Of a stretch of 64,000 nucleotides of DNA, positions 50,801 to 63,623 are shown piece by piece (the first letter of the stretch is position 1; each line of letters opens with the position of its first letter). The notes beneath the pieces are model-generated. The model saw only the letters and a program-made list of their open reading frames with translations, was not told where the DNA came from and searched no databases. Origin of the DNA: Anarhynchus alexandrinus. Lineage: Eukaryota; Chordata; Aves; Charadriiformes; Charadriidae. Made by a program: the position numbers and the translations under genes. The stretch spans positions 1,946,888 to 2,010,887 of the forward strand of contig VUYV01000062.1 in assembly GCA_008711295.1 (NCBI GenBank). The letters run 5' to 3'.

Positions 50801-53064
50801 TCTCAAATCTTTTTATTCTGTAGTGATTATCATTTTGAGGATGTTTCCAGCTGAAATTTAAATATCTGAAATAAAAATATACCACAGGCTGCTTCCTGCA
50901 CCTTCTTATATTTATGTGGCAGTCCAGTTCAGTGAATGAAAAGATGCCTGTTTACAGAAAGATTGAATCTGGTCCAAAATGGGTTCTTTTTCATGTAAAG
51001 ATACAATTCAGTAAAGGCAAGTGGGGTTTTAACTTAATAATACCTTGTGTAGTTACTTCATTATAATGCATGGATTGATTCACCATACTTTTGTCTCCCA
51101 GCAAACTGAAGATAGAAATGGGAGCTGGTTACATGGGTAGGAACAGACTGTGTAAGTGAAAGAATCCCTTCTGGGTTTTGTTTCAGATTCATTTGTCCTC
51201 TGTCAAGAGAATTTTGTTTATAAATCGCTGAGAACTTCTGGTGGTTAAAAATTAACTCGACTTTTACTAATATTCTTAACTATTCTAAAAAGTGACCAGG
51301 TTCACACCTGAATGGAAAAATTCTTGGTGATTGGGGTAAGCTGTTAATATTGATATTTTAGCATTTCTTTAACAAAGTAATTGTAATGGTGAGAATAAAA
51401 TCAATTGCAATCAATGTGAAAAATAGGTCTTTTCAAACAAGCCTAACTTCATTCTCTGACAAAATAGAAAGTTTGGTTAAGAAAAGTAACCAGGTAAGGA
51501 ATATATAGAGAGACCTGTAAATATTATGACTATTACATAAAGATCATAATTTGTCTATATGGAAAATATTAAATAATTAAGGACTGGATGATGGACTTGT
51601 CTTACAATAGCTGTCAAAAAAGATATTTTCATCAAATAGCAATGTTTCCAGGAATGGTGTCTATCAATGCGAAGCCTGGCACTAATCAGTATTTTTCACT
51701 GTAACATCACTGCTATGACACTGTTGGCAGAATGGCAACTGAGGGCAAACCCGTCCTTCCAGGTGACTTGGATTGCAAAGTAGGACTGGAACCAGAAGAA
51801 TAAAGTCTTTTGTGATATGCCCAAAAGCAAAGTAAGAAACCAAGTAACACAGGGACTATGAACTGTGCCTGGTGATTGAGAGCGGGATTGTGAAAGCAAG
51901 TACTGTGAAATGTGTTTGGGTACCATTGTGGAGAAGCAACTGAACAGGTGACATAAGTAGTGCAGGAGGATGTGGCGTTAGAGAGGACGTTCACCTCTGT
52001 GCGCAGCACTTCTGAGGCGGTGCAGGACTATAGCATGCAGCTTTAGCATTAGATTTATAAAATTATACTAAAAATTGACAAGATATAGGGACAAGGGAGA
52101 TGATATATAGGTTCAGCGGATCTACAACAGCAGGATCTCTAACTAATACAGTCCTTATAGATCCTGTGTCCATGGTGGTACATGTGTCTGTCCATGCAGG
52201 TGTAAATCAGATGAGATTTCCTCTGGTCTCCATTTTGGGGAGAGCCTTAAGGGACAAGGATTCCATCTTCCAGGTTTTGCGTTGTTGCTTTTTGTGGTAA
52301 TTGCGTCTTACTCCTTGTTTCCATGCAGCACTAAGCAAAACTATTGCTCTACCTCATTACCTTGGGTCTCTCAAGGATGAAAACAGGCACAACTTCAGTG
52401 CAACCAAAGAGCTGAAGATACTAAAAGCAGTATGAGTCTTCCAATTTGAACTATGCTGTTAAAAAATAATTACTGTGGAAGTCGTGTTATCTCCCAGCTA
52501 TATCCTGAACATCCCTAAACTGTACTGCGCTGTGGCCCGCACTTAAGCACGTGTCTGTGTAAAGGCACTTGGGAACATTAATTCACAGCTACAGTTCATT
52601 CAAATGAATTTTCCTGAGGTTTCCTGTTTAGGAAAGCCTAAATTTATTACAAGAGGCCTGGCTAACAGCCCCAAAATGGAACTTACAACAAGAATAAGCG
52701 TTTCTATGACATTCCTGTTACAAGCCCTCACCACTAATATTTTTCCTTGAACTCCCTGCCTCTATATCCTGAAAATAACACAGGTAAATCCCTAGTCTTT
52801 TACACATACTGAAAAGCCTACTAAGTGAAAGAAATACCATAATAAATGATCAAATATAAAAAGGTGCTTTGGCTTAGATGTTTCCCAGAAGTGATACAAC
52901 AAAATTAAAATCAACTGCTTCCCCTGGAAAAACACTAATACTTGTCACTGCAGCAATTCCCCAACATGTCTCTCCAAGTTTAATATAGTTTCTGGAATAG
53001 TTTTTTAGAGGGGTTTTAACAGAAATTACTAAAGGAAAGAGACATTGCCTGAATGAATAATGCG

Positions 53065-53150
53065 CTAGGCAGAGGGTACTGAGATCTAGGGTCTAATTTC
53101 TGCCAGACTTCAAATGTGGCCATTCAGCCGCCTTTACATTTTCTGTGAAG
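53065..53150 (+). repeat. Possible MIR-like tRNA-SINE head
   Basis: The words 'gctaggcagagggtactgagatctagggtctaatttctgcc' resemble the tRNA-derived head of MIR ('gctctgggctgggagtcaggagacctgggttctaattctggctctgcc'). Heavily worn. Confidence 0.3.
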
Positions 53151-55186
53151 ATAACAAAACCAGCTTTGGAAAACTCCCGGCTCTCCATATATGCTTTAAA
53201 TAATCACTAAGCAAACCTCTGAGATTTTTTTGTTTTCTTGTGACAAAGGAAAGTTGGTGTTGTTCTCAAGAGTTGTCTAAAATATTTTGACATGGAGCTG
53301 CAGTACAATTTTCACTGGAAAAATTTCATTTTCAAGTAGAAAATCCTTGCAGTTTGTGCAGGATTGGGAAGTTTCCAGATTTTTTTTTTTTTGAAGAAAA
53401 GTAACGTGAAAAGAGTAATGATTTTCTTTCTGAAAATGAGTAAAGATTGACATTGAGTTTTTGATTCACTGTGCAGCTTTGAGAAAGCCATTCTGGATTT
53501 CTCTCTAGCACACTACAATAACTGAGATGTGCATCTTATGTTAGTCTTCTCCTTTATTTTCTTTTTTTTCCCCTGCTTTTTTGTTATTTCTATAACTGCT
53601 CTTGTATTTTTCTTTTTTCCACTGTGCACTTTATTTGTATAATTTTAATTCTGTCAGCATTTCATTATTCTTTTAAATCCCCTACTTCCTCATAATTTTA
53701 AACCTCTCTAGATTTGTTTGACTGCTCTCTCTTTTTTTTTTTCTGTCTTTATCCTTTCTCTTTCTTTCATTTCTTCTTTCATCTATTTTTTGCATAAGCT
53801 CCCTTTTTAAAAAATTCTGCAGTCTCTCATATGCTTTTCTTTGCCAGTGGAAGGCTGATAGTCAAGGTAGCCAGGAGATTGCTGCTGTCTTGGTAGTTGT
53901 ACAGGGAAACTGCTTGCCTGGGAAAGAGGGTGCTTATGGATGGGAAGTGGAGTATCAAATGCAGGCTGCGGTTTAGTTTGCACAGAGCAAAGCAGCTATC
54001 TTGGCTAACAGATATCGAAGGCTGGGTTCTTTCTTTCTGTAGAAATGATATTAAAAAAAAATTGCTTATTTCTGAGTACTGCAGCCTGTAGCTAGTAAAA
54101 TTGGAGAAATGTGGAGGGGCTGGAAGTCAGGGGCAAATCGACCTATGGACATAAAAAGCACTTACCTGTCTGAGTTCTGGACAGGGTTAACATGCGTAGC
54201 AAGACATTTCAGTAGTCTCCTCTCTTCATTCTCCAAAGACGACTATTCTAATTGCCCTTTCCTTTGTTAATTTGCAGATTCTCTTTACTCCCTAATGCAT
54301 CTCCAACAGTCAGTTTTGCTGTGTAGGTACAGAAATTACCCATATATTTGCATCAGTGTCAGGGCTCTCTTGATATGCCCTGGAAAGTTTTGGCAAATAA
54401 AATAGGTTTTCACTAGGTATTTAGCTCTATGTCTTCCTGAGGTGGCCCTAAAATAGAATCAATATTTTTTCCACATTTATAAAGGTTGAAGAGCAGCCCT
54501 TTTTTCCAACAGTTTAGTGCTTCCATTTTCAGTCTTTTGAGGCTACAAACATTAAACTCATCCCGAACTCCTGTACAAGCAGTCACCTGTGGCATCCCTG
54601 AGAAATTATTCTGTTTTGGAGCAGGACTGGATGTTATAATCAGCTTGTGTTGCTGAAACTCTTCTGCAAGTTTCAAGCTCTACAGGCAAGTAGCTGCTAA
54701 ATGCCTTTTCCAATACTCAACTTTGAGATTTGTAAAAATAGGCTAAAAAATATGTCCTGCTATTCTGGAGACCATACTTTTTCTTTAATAAAATGCATGA
54801 AATGGACAGTTCATGTGACAAAAAACATAAAAGATCTATTGTTTTGAATTCAAGAGGCACTGTTTCTCTGCAGGCATTTTGCACAAGGGAAAGTTGCATT
54901 TGGGACCTTTAAATAATGAGCGTAAAACTGTGCATCTTCCCCAACCAATGATTCTTCCAATGAATGTGTTCATGAAGGAAGTTGAATGCAAACACCAGCT
55001 TATTCCCATGCCAATTACTGCACTCTGACTCTCCCACCAGATAAGAGTAATCCAGACAGAATCAAAATCAAAACCAACTTCTGTTATTTTTTGGTGGTTA
55101 ACCTTGTAAGTGTACTTAGGTTATTACAAGTAGTACTGTTTTAGAAGAAGAACACATCCCTAAGAGTATGTGTGATTGTGACTTTG

Positions 55187-55262
55187 GAGGTATGGACCAA
55201 ATTCAGGGCTGGTGTTAATTGGTGGTTCAGCCCAGTGAAGCTAATGACAATAGAAGCTGCCT
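55187..55262. repeat. Ancient amniote repeat fragment
   Basis: The run 'gaccaaattcagggctggtgttaatt...cagtgaagctaatgacaatagaagctgcctcagg' resembles the reptile/bird repeat with 'ccaaattcatccctggtgtaac...ttgaagtcaatgg'. Worn. Confidence 0.35.
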
Positions 55263-55485
55263 CAGGGTGTCTGTCTGTTTATGTAGCTCCACTCTCCCCT
55301 AGGCTACTTCCCTGGCTTAATCCCTCTCCTATCCAGCCTAGAAACATTTTTTTTTTTCTTATTTAAGATTCCATAGACCCTTCATATTTAATATTAGTAC
55401 AAAGGGGAAACAGAGCCCCAGGAGAAAGATCAGAGTTTCTGTTCTGTTGAGGCATTGGAGTCATACTTCCCTTAATGAAGAGGAA

Positions 55486-56400
55486 CAGCAGGATGGATAA
55501 AAATCAATGACTTAAAAAATAAATTGGATTTTTAATTTAAGTTTAAAAAAAAAATCTTTCTTGAGTAAAACTATTTAAAATTAAGTTTTAAACCTTTATT
55601 AAGTCCAATTTATTCTGATGTATTAAATCATTCAAAGTTTAAAGAAAAAAAATCCAAAAATGTGTGTTGCTGGCAAGGTTTTCACATTGGGCCAGTGAGT
55701 CACTACTCATTAGCAGTGAAAAGAAAATAGTTCTCTAGGTTCCATTTACTGACTTAATTCCATTCAGTGACTAAAGTCAACAGAAAGAAAATAGAGATAT
55801 CTGTTTCCACTGTGTACTTTTCAGTTATTTTTCTAAAAAGATAACAATATTACATTTTTTTTCCTTGGAATTAAATAATGATATTTTGCCATATCTGGCA
55901 CTCAGCACTGAGTCTCTGGAAAACCAGGACACCTTTTTTTTCCTCTACCACCTATAGTTAAAAATGAAGTCTAAGATGAGACCTACTAGTTTTAAAATCT
56001 TTAATGACATGATGGTGAGAAACAACCATTGCAACTCACTTTAATAGGCCTTCCTTTGATCAAAATAATTAGTTTGAAAAGCAAAATATATTTTGATAAT
56101 TTTACATTTTACCCTTGAGAACACTTACATTTATTTGTACTTATATTATAAATATTGATTTATAATGTAAAGTTTTGTAGATTCTTACCTTTTATAGTTG
56201 CTTTAATAAAATACGCTTTTCTATGAAAAGCATATCGATAGAAAACTATGTATGCAGACATAATAAAATGGCTATTCTTAGTCACAAATCAACATGTTTT
56301 AAAAGTTACCAGCCTGAGATAATCAATCTGCCTTTAGGAAAAAACTGAGAAGTATCGATGCAAAACAAGACAAAAATAAATCAAAGTTTTCTGCTTGCTG
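55486..56400. repeat. AT-rich block, probable old interspersed repeat
   Basis: It begins with 'cagcaggatggataaaaatcaatgacttaaaa', which is very like the start of a repeat common in turtles and crocodilians (caggatggataaaaatcaatgattt). It continues about 900 bases at very high AT with many 'tttaaa/ttaaat' words. I cannot name the family or define the far end; inverted termini were not found. Confidence 0.35.
56053..56061 (-). promoter_or_regulatory. TCF/LEF consensus motif
   Basis: CCTTTGATC on the + strand, i.e. GATCAAAGG on the - strand, inside the AT-rich block. Exact match; function untested. Confidence 0.25.
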
Positions 56401-57648
56401 ACTTAAAGGTCATGAGTCTCTACTAGGTCATTCTGTTCTAAGCCTTCAAATAACTTGCTAAAAAGCCCACAGGTCTCGCTAATCAGGGTTTAACATGCAA
56501 TCGGCCAAGCATGTGTGACAACACAGGTTATTCACAGGAAAAATCACAGTGCTACTGCCTTTGGCATGTCCGTGTCGGTCTTAAAAAAACAAGAAGGCAT
56601 TCTCTACACATCTGCCACAAAGGAGACGTTGAAGGGGGTGTGTGCTGTAGTTAGGAGGAGGCTATGTGGGAAATGAGCCTGCTGTCTGATTTGTGTGCAT
56701 CTTCGGTTGTGCCGTTTAATTCGAAGAAGTGAGACTGCCTGGCCTACCTTAGCAAGATACCTACCTATTTGCATCAGACCATTATCTGGGTTAGAGAAAA
56801 CATACACAAGCAGCCCCTGCAGATGAGATATTGGTCAGCAAGTCTGCAGAAGCAAATTAGAAACAGGAATTGGAAGAGGAATTTGCTCAGAAGGCTGAGC
56901 AGCTTTTTGCAGCGCAAATTAAAATCTTGCCACTTGTTTGGGACTGGTCTCAATGCACACACACTTCATTTGATCCATGGGGTTTATTCCAGTCACTTTC
57001 AGTGTGAGTAAATGGAAACATACCCATGATCTTAGGGCCTGAGGATGTGCTAACTGCCTTCAGTCCTCACTGGAATGAGGGCCTTTGCACTTGTGGGCAA
57101 AATTCACTTTGAAGCTGAAAAGGATTTTGTTTTGGCAGTTTCTGAAAAAAGTAATGTAAACCGTCATTCAGCACTGAAGGGTAAAGGCCTAATCTGGATT
57201 TGGATTCTGATTTTTAACACTGCTGTGTCACGAGACAGCGGGAAGCTATATGTTACCTGTTCAGCCTGTGCAATGTTGGGGGCGGGGGGCCAGGGAAGCA
57301 AATACTGTTGCACAAAGAAATGAAGGTCCGCATCTGCATACACAGTAGTTTCAGGATTTACCCCAATACAGGTTATTGATGGGAGTAATATTTCTACTTA
57401 CTCATCAATATCCTGTTTTGTTTCTTTTACAAAAGCTTTTTTTCCCCTTCCTCCCCCACTCCCATCCCCCTGTTGTCTTTGTGCCTTGTATTTTTCTACA
57501 CTTTATTTCCTAAAAGACTAGCAGGTTTGAGGATGTATTGTGGTTTCTTTTCTACAGGGCTTTATGAAGGAAGCTGGAGGCAGTTCTCATTAGTCTCACT
57601 GACATCTTTTATCACTTATCAGAGGAACAAGCAAACGGAGAGCAATTC

Positions 57649-57657
57649 CTTTGATCA
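57649..57657 (-). promoter_or_regulatory. TCF/LEF consensus motif
   Basis: CCTTTGATC on the + strand, an exact consensus word. Confidence 0.25.
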
Positions 57658-58620
57658 TGGCAAAAGTAGAAAGAGTATTAAAAACCCTATGAAGATTCAC
57701 TAAGTAGAAAGTGGAAAAGACAGTCTGTGGCATGTTTCAAAGAAGTAACATGATTTAAAGTTGCCAGATTTGCTTGTATATATTAAAGAATTGTTAATGA
57801 TGCTACATTTTACATGCATCCTTAGGTTTTGGGTTTTTTTTTTTTTTAAAAAAAATAGGCAAAGGAGTTCTTAGGTAGAATGGATGTATTAGATCAATTG
57901 GAAAATATCTATAGAAGGTGAGCTGTGTCAGGGAGGAATCCTGTGATTCAATGAAAATTCGTGAAAATAAAAATAAGGTTGTAACGGTGGCACAATGGAT
58001 TGAAAAAGAAACTTACTCTCACGGGAGAATGTTAAGAAATTTAAAGAATTCCGTTTCTTTTGGAGGCATTCTGTGGTGAATCAATGTATGTTTGTGAAGA
58101 CTGCATATAGGAACTGCAATGCTTGCAATTACCCATGTATACCTGACTGCCTAACTCTGACCTCAGAGTGCCACTGCTTCTTCATTCTATGGAAAAATAA
58201 GATTTTTCTCAGTGCTTCTGAGTAACGATTCACCTAGCATGATGCCCTCATCATGTGCCTTGCATTGTTATCAGCAGGGCAGAGAGAAAAGAGAAGTGAA
58301 TATCCCCTTCTACCCACAGCTATTGAGCATTATGTAGTCTAGATCCACTAGTGCTTTTCTGTATGGCTGCAGCTCGATTATCCACTGCTTATAAATCCCT
58401 TCTTGATTTCTACATGTGATCAGCTCATCTCTCAAAGCATCAGATTTGAATTGCCCTTGAAGGCCCTTGTCTTAACCTGTGAAAATACAGGGACCGCAAT
58501 TATTTAGGCATTTTCTTCCAGCATAGACTCTGTGCCAGCCTTGTCCCTGCAGCGTATTTTACTACCATAGCTAATTTTTAACTATGTTGAATTTGATTTG
58601 GATATGATGCAATGTAGTAC

Positions 58621-58670
58621 ATTTCTATAGCACCTTTTATGCAAGCGTCCCCAGAGCACTTTCTGATCAA
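58621..58670 (+). repeat. Ancient SINE-like fragment
   Basis: 'atttctatagcaccttttatgcaagcgtccccagagcactttctgat' resembles the 'atttatatagcgccttttatcc...tctcaaagcgctttac' core of old amniote or fish SINE families. Short and worn. Confidence 0.35.
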
Positions 58671-61600
58671 GCTAAAATTAGCTCTGAACTACATACAAAT
58701 TCCTAAAAGATTCATTAGAAAAAAAACCAACAACCCAAACATCTGGTAAAGAGAAGATAGACATGTAAGCACTCAGTTCAAAGTTAAAACAGGCAGAGGG
58801 ACAAGCTCTTCTCTGTTACACCAGAGTAACAGAGAAGGAACTAATTCAATATATTGCTTTATAACAGGCTTGGAGTGTGATTCTCCAAGCAGTGCAATGC
58901 ACTGCTCTGACAATGCTGACCAGAATGAATTGCATGAATGCTGTAAATGACCTGGAGGTGGCAGGTGAAGCAATACATACGTGGGTTATCAGATCTCCCT
59001 TTACGTACACATTGTTCTAACATCTGCTGCTTCTCATAAGAGATGGAAAAGCCACACAATTCTTTGTAGTACATGGCCTCAGTCATCCACAAGGAAGACA
59101 GTGGGAGGAATAAAAAAATAGCTTTGAGGGATGTGATTCATGGATCCAAAATGAAACAAATTTTTTTGCCAGAGGAAGGGGCATGGAGATGAAGCAAACT
59201 CCAGTTGGTTTCTCATGATTAAAAAAAGACGACCGTTGCCAGAAGTTGTCAGGAGGGACAGGTTGACACAGGGTGACATGCTGAAGAAGGAGGCTAAGAG
59301 TGAGGTCTTTTCCTAGACCTAGAGATCTTAATGAAAATCAGATTAGCATATGATCTATTTCATTGTTGTAAGACTTTCTTTTGATCCTTTTCTTTTAAAT
59401 AAGTAAAATGATTTTTTAAGGCATTAGTTTGATCGCCACCATTGCTCCTTCATGAACGAGAACTGTAGGGCCTGAAGATGCATCAAACCTGCTGAGAAAA
59501 TTAGAAGAGGGATTGCTGCATGAGACAAGTGATGGTGGTCTGAACTAACCAGAAAAGAACTGAACATAGTTCAGTCATGTATGTTTGTTAATAGCTCTGC
59601 CTGGTGGCAGTCAGGTTGGTGGAAGTCCACCTCCATGGCTTGTCCCTGCTCTTTCCAAAGCAGTGAGACAAAGGGCATCAGTATATTATGATGTGGCAAT
59701 CTCAAATCATGACAACTGTGTGACCAGCACAGATGCTTGAGGGTCATCTGCAACAGGCAGGAAAGCCTTAAATGGCACTGAACAAAAGGAAGAGAATTTT
59801 TTTTATAGCCACATTGTTAGGAAAGACAGTATCTGAAGTCTGGCATTTGTTATAAAGAACAATGAAAAAATCTTTAGAGAAAACTCAGATTTTTGACAAA
59901 AGCTCTTGTAGCCATAGCTAGCAGTTTAAGCAAGTAAGTTGCATTCTCTGTGGAGACGTGCATTCTAACGCTTCGTGGCCCCAGACTGTAGCCGAAAACA
60001 CTGTGGGGTGCAGCTGAGCTGTACTGCAGTATGTCAGGAAAGACAGGAAGCGTGCGTGTCTGAAAACTTCATCTGAGGCTGAGCTTTTTAGATCTCTAAG
60101 GCTATACATGCTTTTGTGAAGCAAGATCTTTACCGAAATAGGAAGAGGAAATATGGAGTGGGTGTATGTTGTTCAGTGAATAGATCCCACCTGGGCCTGA
60201 GGAAGGACCAACAGTATAGGTCAGTTAGGAAGTTAAGGGCACCTCTGCAGCCAATCCTTTATGCTGTGGTGAATCAATTGTCAAATGTGGCAACAGCGAG
60301 GTGAGAGATGGTCACTCAAGTACATTGTTTCCGATTTAGAGACCTTTCCACAGTAAGTAAATTGATCTATTTTTCTCCAAATATAATTGTAGTGTCTGAG
60401 GCAGAGAGAATGGGATGGGAGGAAGGAGCAGACAGAAGGTCTGTGGAGCCACATGGTGACATTGTGAAACAGATGCAAAACAGTCGCTATAAATATATCC
60501 AGTGGAAAGACTGAACCTCTGGACTGACACACAAATAATCTGCCCAGCTCTACCGTGTGCTTCCTCTGACTGTGATTAGCTGTGCGACCGTTCTTTGTCT
60601 CAGCATTCCACTTGTTGTTTGTTTATTGTGTTTACTGCTCCCTCGTCCTCTCTATTGTGAGCATCAGTGGCATGCTACAGTGTGGCAGAAAAAGGGAAAA
60701 CACACTGAGATCAGATAAAGTGTCTTCCTCATGCTGCCTTCATGCTCTGCCTCTTAACTTAGGTATTGAAGGGTTTTGGGGTGGCAGCAGCAGACAAAGG
60801 CTGTTTCAGAGTGCTCTGCCTTCCCAAAGGGAAAGGAATTCTTTTCCTATACGAGAGACTTATATGGCAAATTAGGTCAGTTATCATTAAGCTACTGCAC
60901 AGCAGGACAAATCATAATTTTAAATATATTTAAAATGTAAGTATATTTAAAATACATTCTGATGCAGTACAAGTCAAGCCTCTTACAGTTGCTATGCGGA
61001 CCAGTCAGATGAACATGGAGCATAATAATCAAGGAACAAGTTAGTTGGGTTTACTGCTGCTTGTGAAGGCTATATAATTTATACCATTGTTTATGTTTAC
61101 TTACAACCAAGTATCCTCACTGCTATCTCCTCAGGATAAGAAATATAGAAGTGCATAAACAAAAAACAGTTCTTCCTGTCAGTCTCTCTGAGTTACTGTT
61201 TTTACCTTAAAAATCTGCATGACTATTTGTTCTCCAGAGGAGATGAAATGAATGGAAACTTATGCCCTTCCTTTCCCAAAGTTTCCCAACGTCAGCCCTA
61301 AAAATGCAGCCATCTGTTATGCAACTGACCAGCCATTTGTTTGCGTCTTCTCAAATTTCTCTTTTCTCTTTGTGATTCCCAAATAACAAAGTTTTCTTCC
61401 TGGCTGTGCCTTTTTTGAGTTTCCTTTTTTTATCATCACAATTTAGTTTCATGGCAGACTTCGTAATCTCATGGGCACCAGAGTCCTCTGCCAAGGTTTA
61501 TGCAGATTTAAAGCCTGGATTAATCTGGCCCAGTATTTATAAAATGCTCTGAACATGTGAAGCACTATAAAAGCACTGTATATTATTACTGAGTCCGTGG

Positions 61601-62873
61601 AAGTCCCCCTCTGCACACATTTAAGCTGCTGTTCCTGGAGGTGAGGTGAAGTGACAGAAACAACCAAATCTGTGTCTCATCATCTGAGATTGTATGTGTC
61701 TCTTCTTTCTTTCTGTCTCTCTCTTTTTTTTCCTTTTCCTTCCAGGATTTTTGGGAGAAACTGAATAGCAAGGAGGGAGACCCCCTTCCAAGATTTCACC
61801 TCCCAAGGGTATTCTTTCAAAGACTTTGGCATAGTCTTCCTGCTTTTCGCTGCTGCTGGACTGCCCAGTTCCCTCATGCTGTTTCCCAAGCATTTTTAAA
61901 AGCTGACAGCCTCTGCAGAAACCTTTTGGAAAAAAAAAAAAAAATCTTGATGCAGGGGGAGGCTGCTTGCAAACTCTGGTCCCCAGCTGGCACTCAGCGG
62001 GGGGAGAAGCCAGCCTCCGAATCCAGGCCATCCCAGCAACTTGATAAAAATCAGTAGCACAACTCAGGGAACTGTAGGCCTATGCTAGCCGCATCTGCCA
62101 CGTTTTTCAGGCACTGCTTCCAAAAATATTTCTATGTTTTGTTACTTAAAGCACAAATGAAGGAGATGACTGGTGACTACAGTCCAGGTTTAGTCATCAT
62201 GTCTTCCCCTTCAGTGTTATCACCAAGGGGGCAAAGCTCAAAATAAATGTGTGTACATGTAGTGTTTGGGGTATATTTATGCCTTTATGTAATTAAATTA
62301 ATGGAGCTTTAAAATATTTTATAGTAGTTGGACTCAAAATGGGATTAGCTCTCGTTTTCACACTTGGGAGTGCGGCTATCTAAGATGGAGTCAATAACTT
62401 TCCTCAGCACCGTTCAGAAGGCATTATGGGTCCATTTATTTTTACTTCCCTCCCCCCATTATTTGATAGTTCTTTTAAGAGTTGTGAGTTTTACTTGGTT
62501 CCTTTTGATCAGAAGGAAAAGGTACTGTAGGAACTGAGACGCTGCAGTGACTCTGGCTTTGAACTCACCAGGTCTAAAAGCCTGCAAGAACATTTTCTCT
62601 TTCAGCTTTCCAGCCTGCTCGTAGAGCTGCCTGATAAAGGGGTATGTTAAATTGTCCTGAAGGACAGCTGGAGAGCCAGGCGCTGCAGTCTGAAGTCACA
62701 ATGGAATTGAGATATATATATTTAGTTTAATCATATTAAAATTTAAATGTTAGACTTTAGAGCAGATTTTAAAAAATTTTTTCAAGTCATTAAATCCTTT
62801 TTGATAAAAAAAAAAAAGTTTATTTTCCATTCATTTCAGCTCGCGGGGGTCGTGAGCTCCTGCAAATGCTGCA

Positions 62874-62887
62874 GCTCCATCTAGTGG
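62874..62887 (-). promoter_or_regulatory. CTCF-like motif
   Basis: GCTCCATCTAGTGG fits the reverse-complement CTCF core at 13 of 14 positions. Same orientation as the motif at 40073. It lies just after a CpG-containing 'gctcgcgggggtcgtgagctc'. Confidence 0.4.
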
Positions 62888-63614
62888 CACTGCAGACACT
62901 TGTCAGGGTGGAGGCAAATTTTTAGGAATGCTAATAAGGAAGAAAATATTAGGATTTAAATTCTGTATTTTCAGTAAAATTCTTTAAGATTTCGTTTCGG
63001 TCATCACAGTTAGAGTCTACTCTAGCGCTGTCTGAAATGAAACAATATTTAAATTACACTAGTTTAGAGAGATTAGTATATGAAACTGCATCCAGTCTGT
63101 TTCTCTTCAGTGTTTTTCTTGCCTGAATAATCACAGACTTACAGATGTATTCCTATTTCTAATAAAAGAAGGTAGTATGTTTAAAACTATGTATGTACAT
63201 ATGTGGTACTTGTAAAAGTAGCTTTGATCCAATTTTCTTAAAACACTTGGCAAATGTTTATTAAGCACCAAAACATTAAAATTTGTTTGCTGTGTCCACT
63301 CATCACTCCATCTGTCCATGTGTACATGTTTATATAGACAGTAGACCTTATTCTGCTCTCAATTACATTATAACTTAATTTATTTCAGTGTAGTTACTCT
63401 CAACTCTCAGTGGTCTGACATGAAAATTAGTGTCTTGTGTATCTGTATATAGAGCAAATATATACTCACAAAGTGTGATGAACATATGTTGTAACGTGAT
63501 CTTAATGTAAATAGGTTGGTTCTTTGGGGTTCTCACCTCATCCAGATGGGAACTGACATTCAGTATTTTACACCATTATAACTGTGTTTAGTTTTTCAAC
63601 ATATCTTGCTCCTG

Positions 63615-63623
63615 CCTTTGATC
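63615..63623 (-). promoter_or_regulatory. TCF/LEF consensus motif
   Basis: CCTTTGATC on the + strand, an exact consensus word near the window end. Confidence 0.25.

Larger units (their letters stand above)
40090..55480. other. Gene desert, third part
   Basis: No recognised coding exon, RNA gene or intact repeat. Old repeat pieces lie near 44730-44800 and 53065-53150, and another at about 55187-55262. 53535-53835 is a pyrimidine-rich stretch (T/C on the + strand). The frames at 42889, 43202/43207, 48140 and 48481 overlap opposing frames or lack domains and are taken as chance. Confidence 0.5.

Noticed and set aside
61621..62031. 136-aa frame on the - strand
   Set aside because: Contains poly-Phe and Lys/Glu runs derived from A and T/C tracts. 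No domain.
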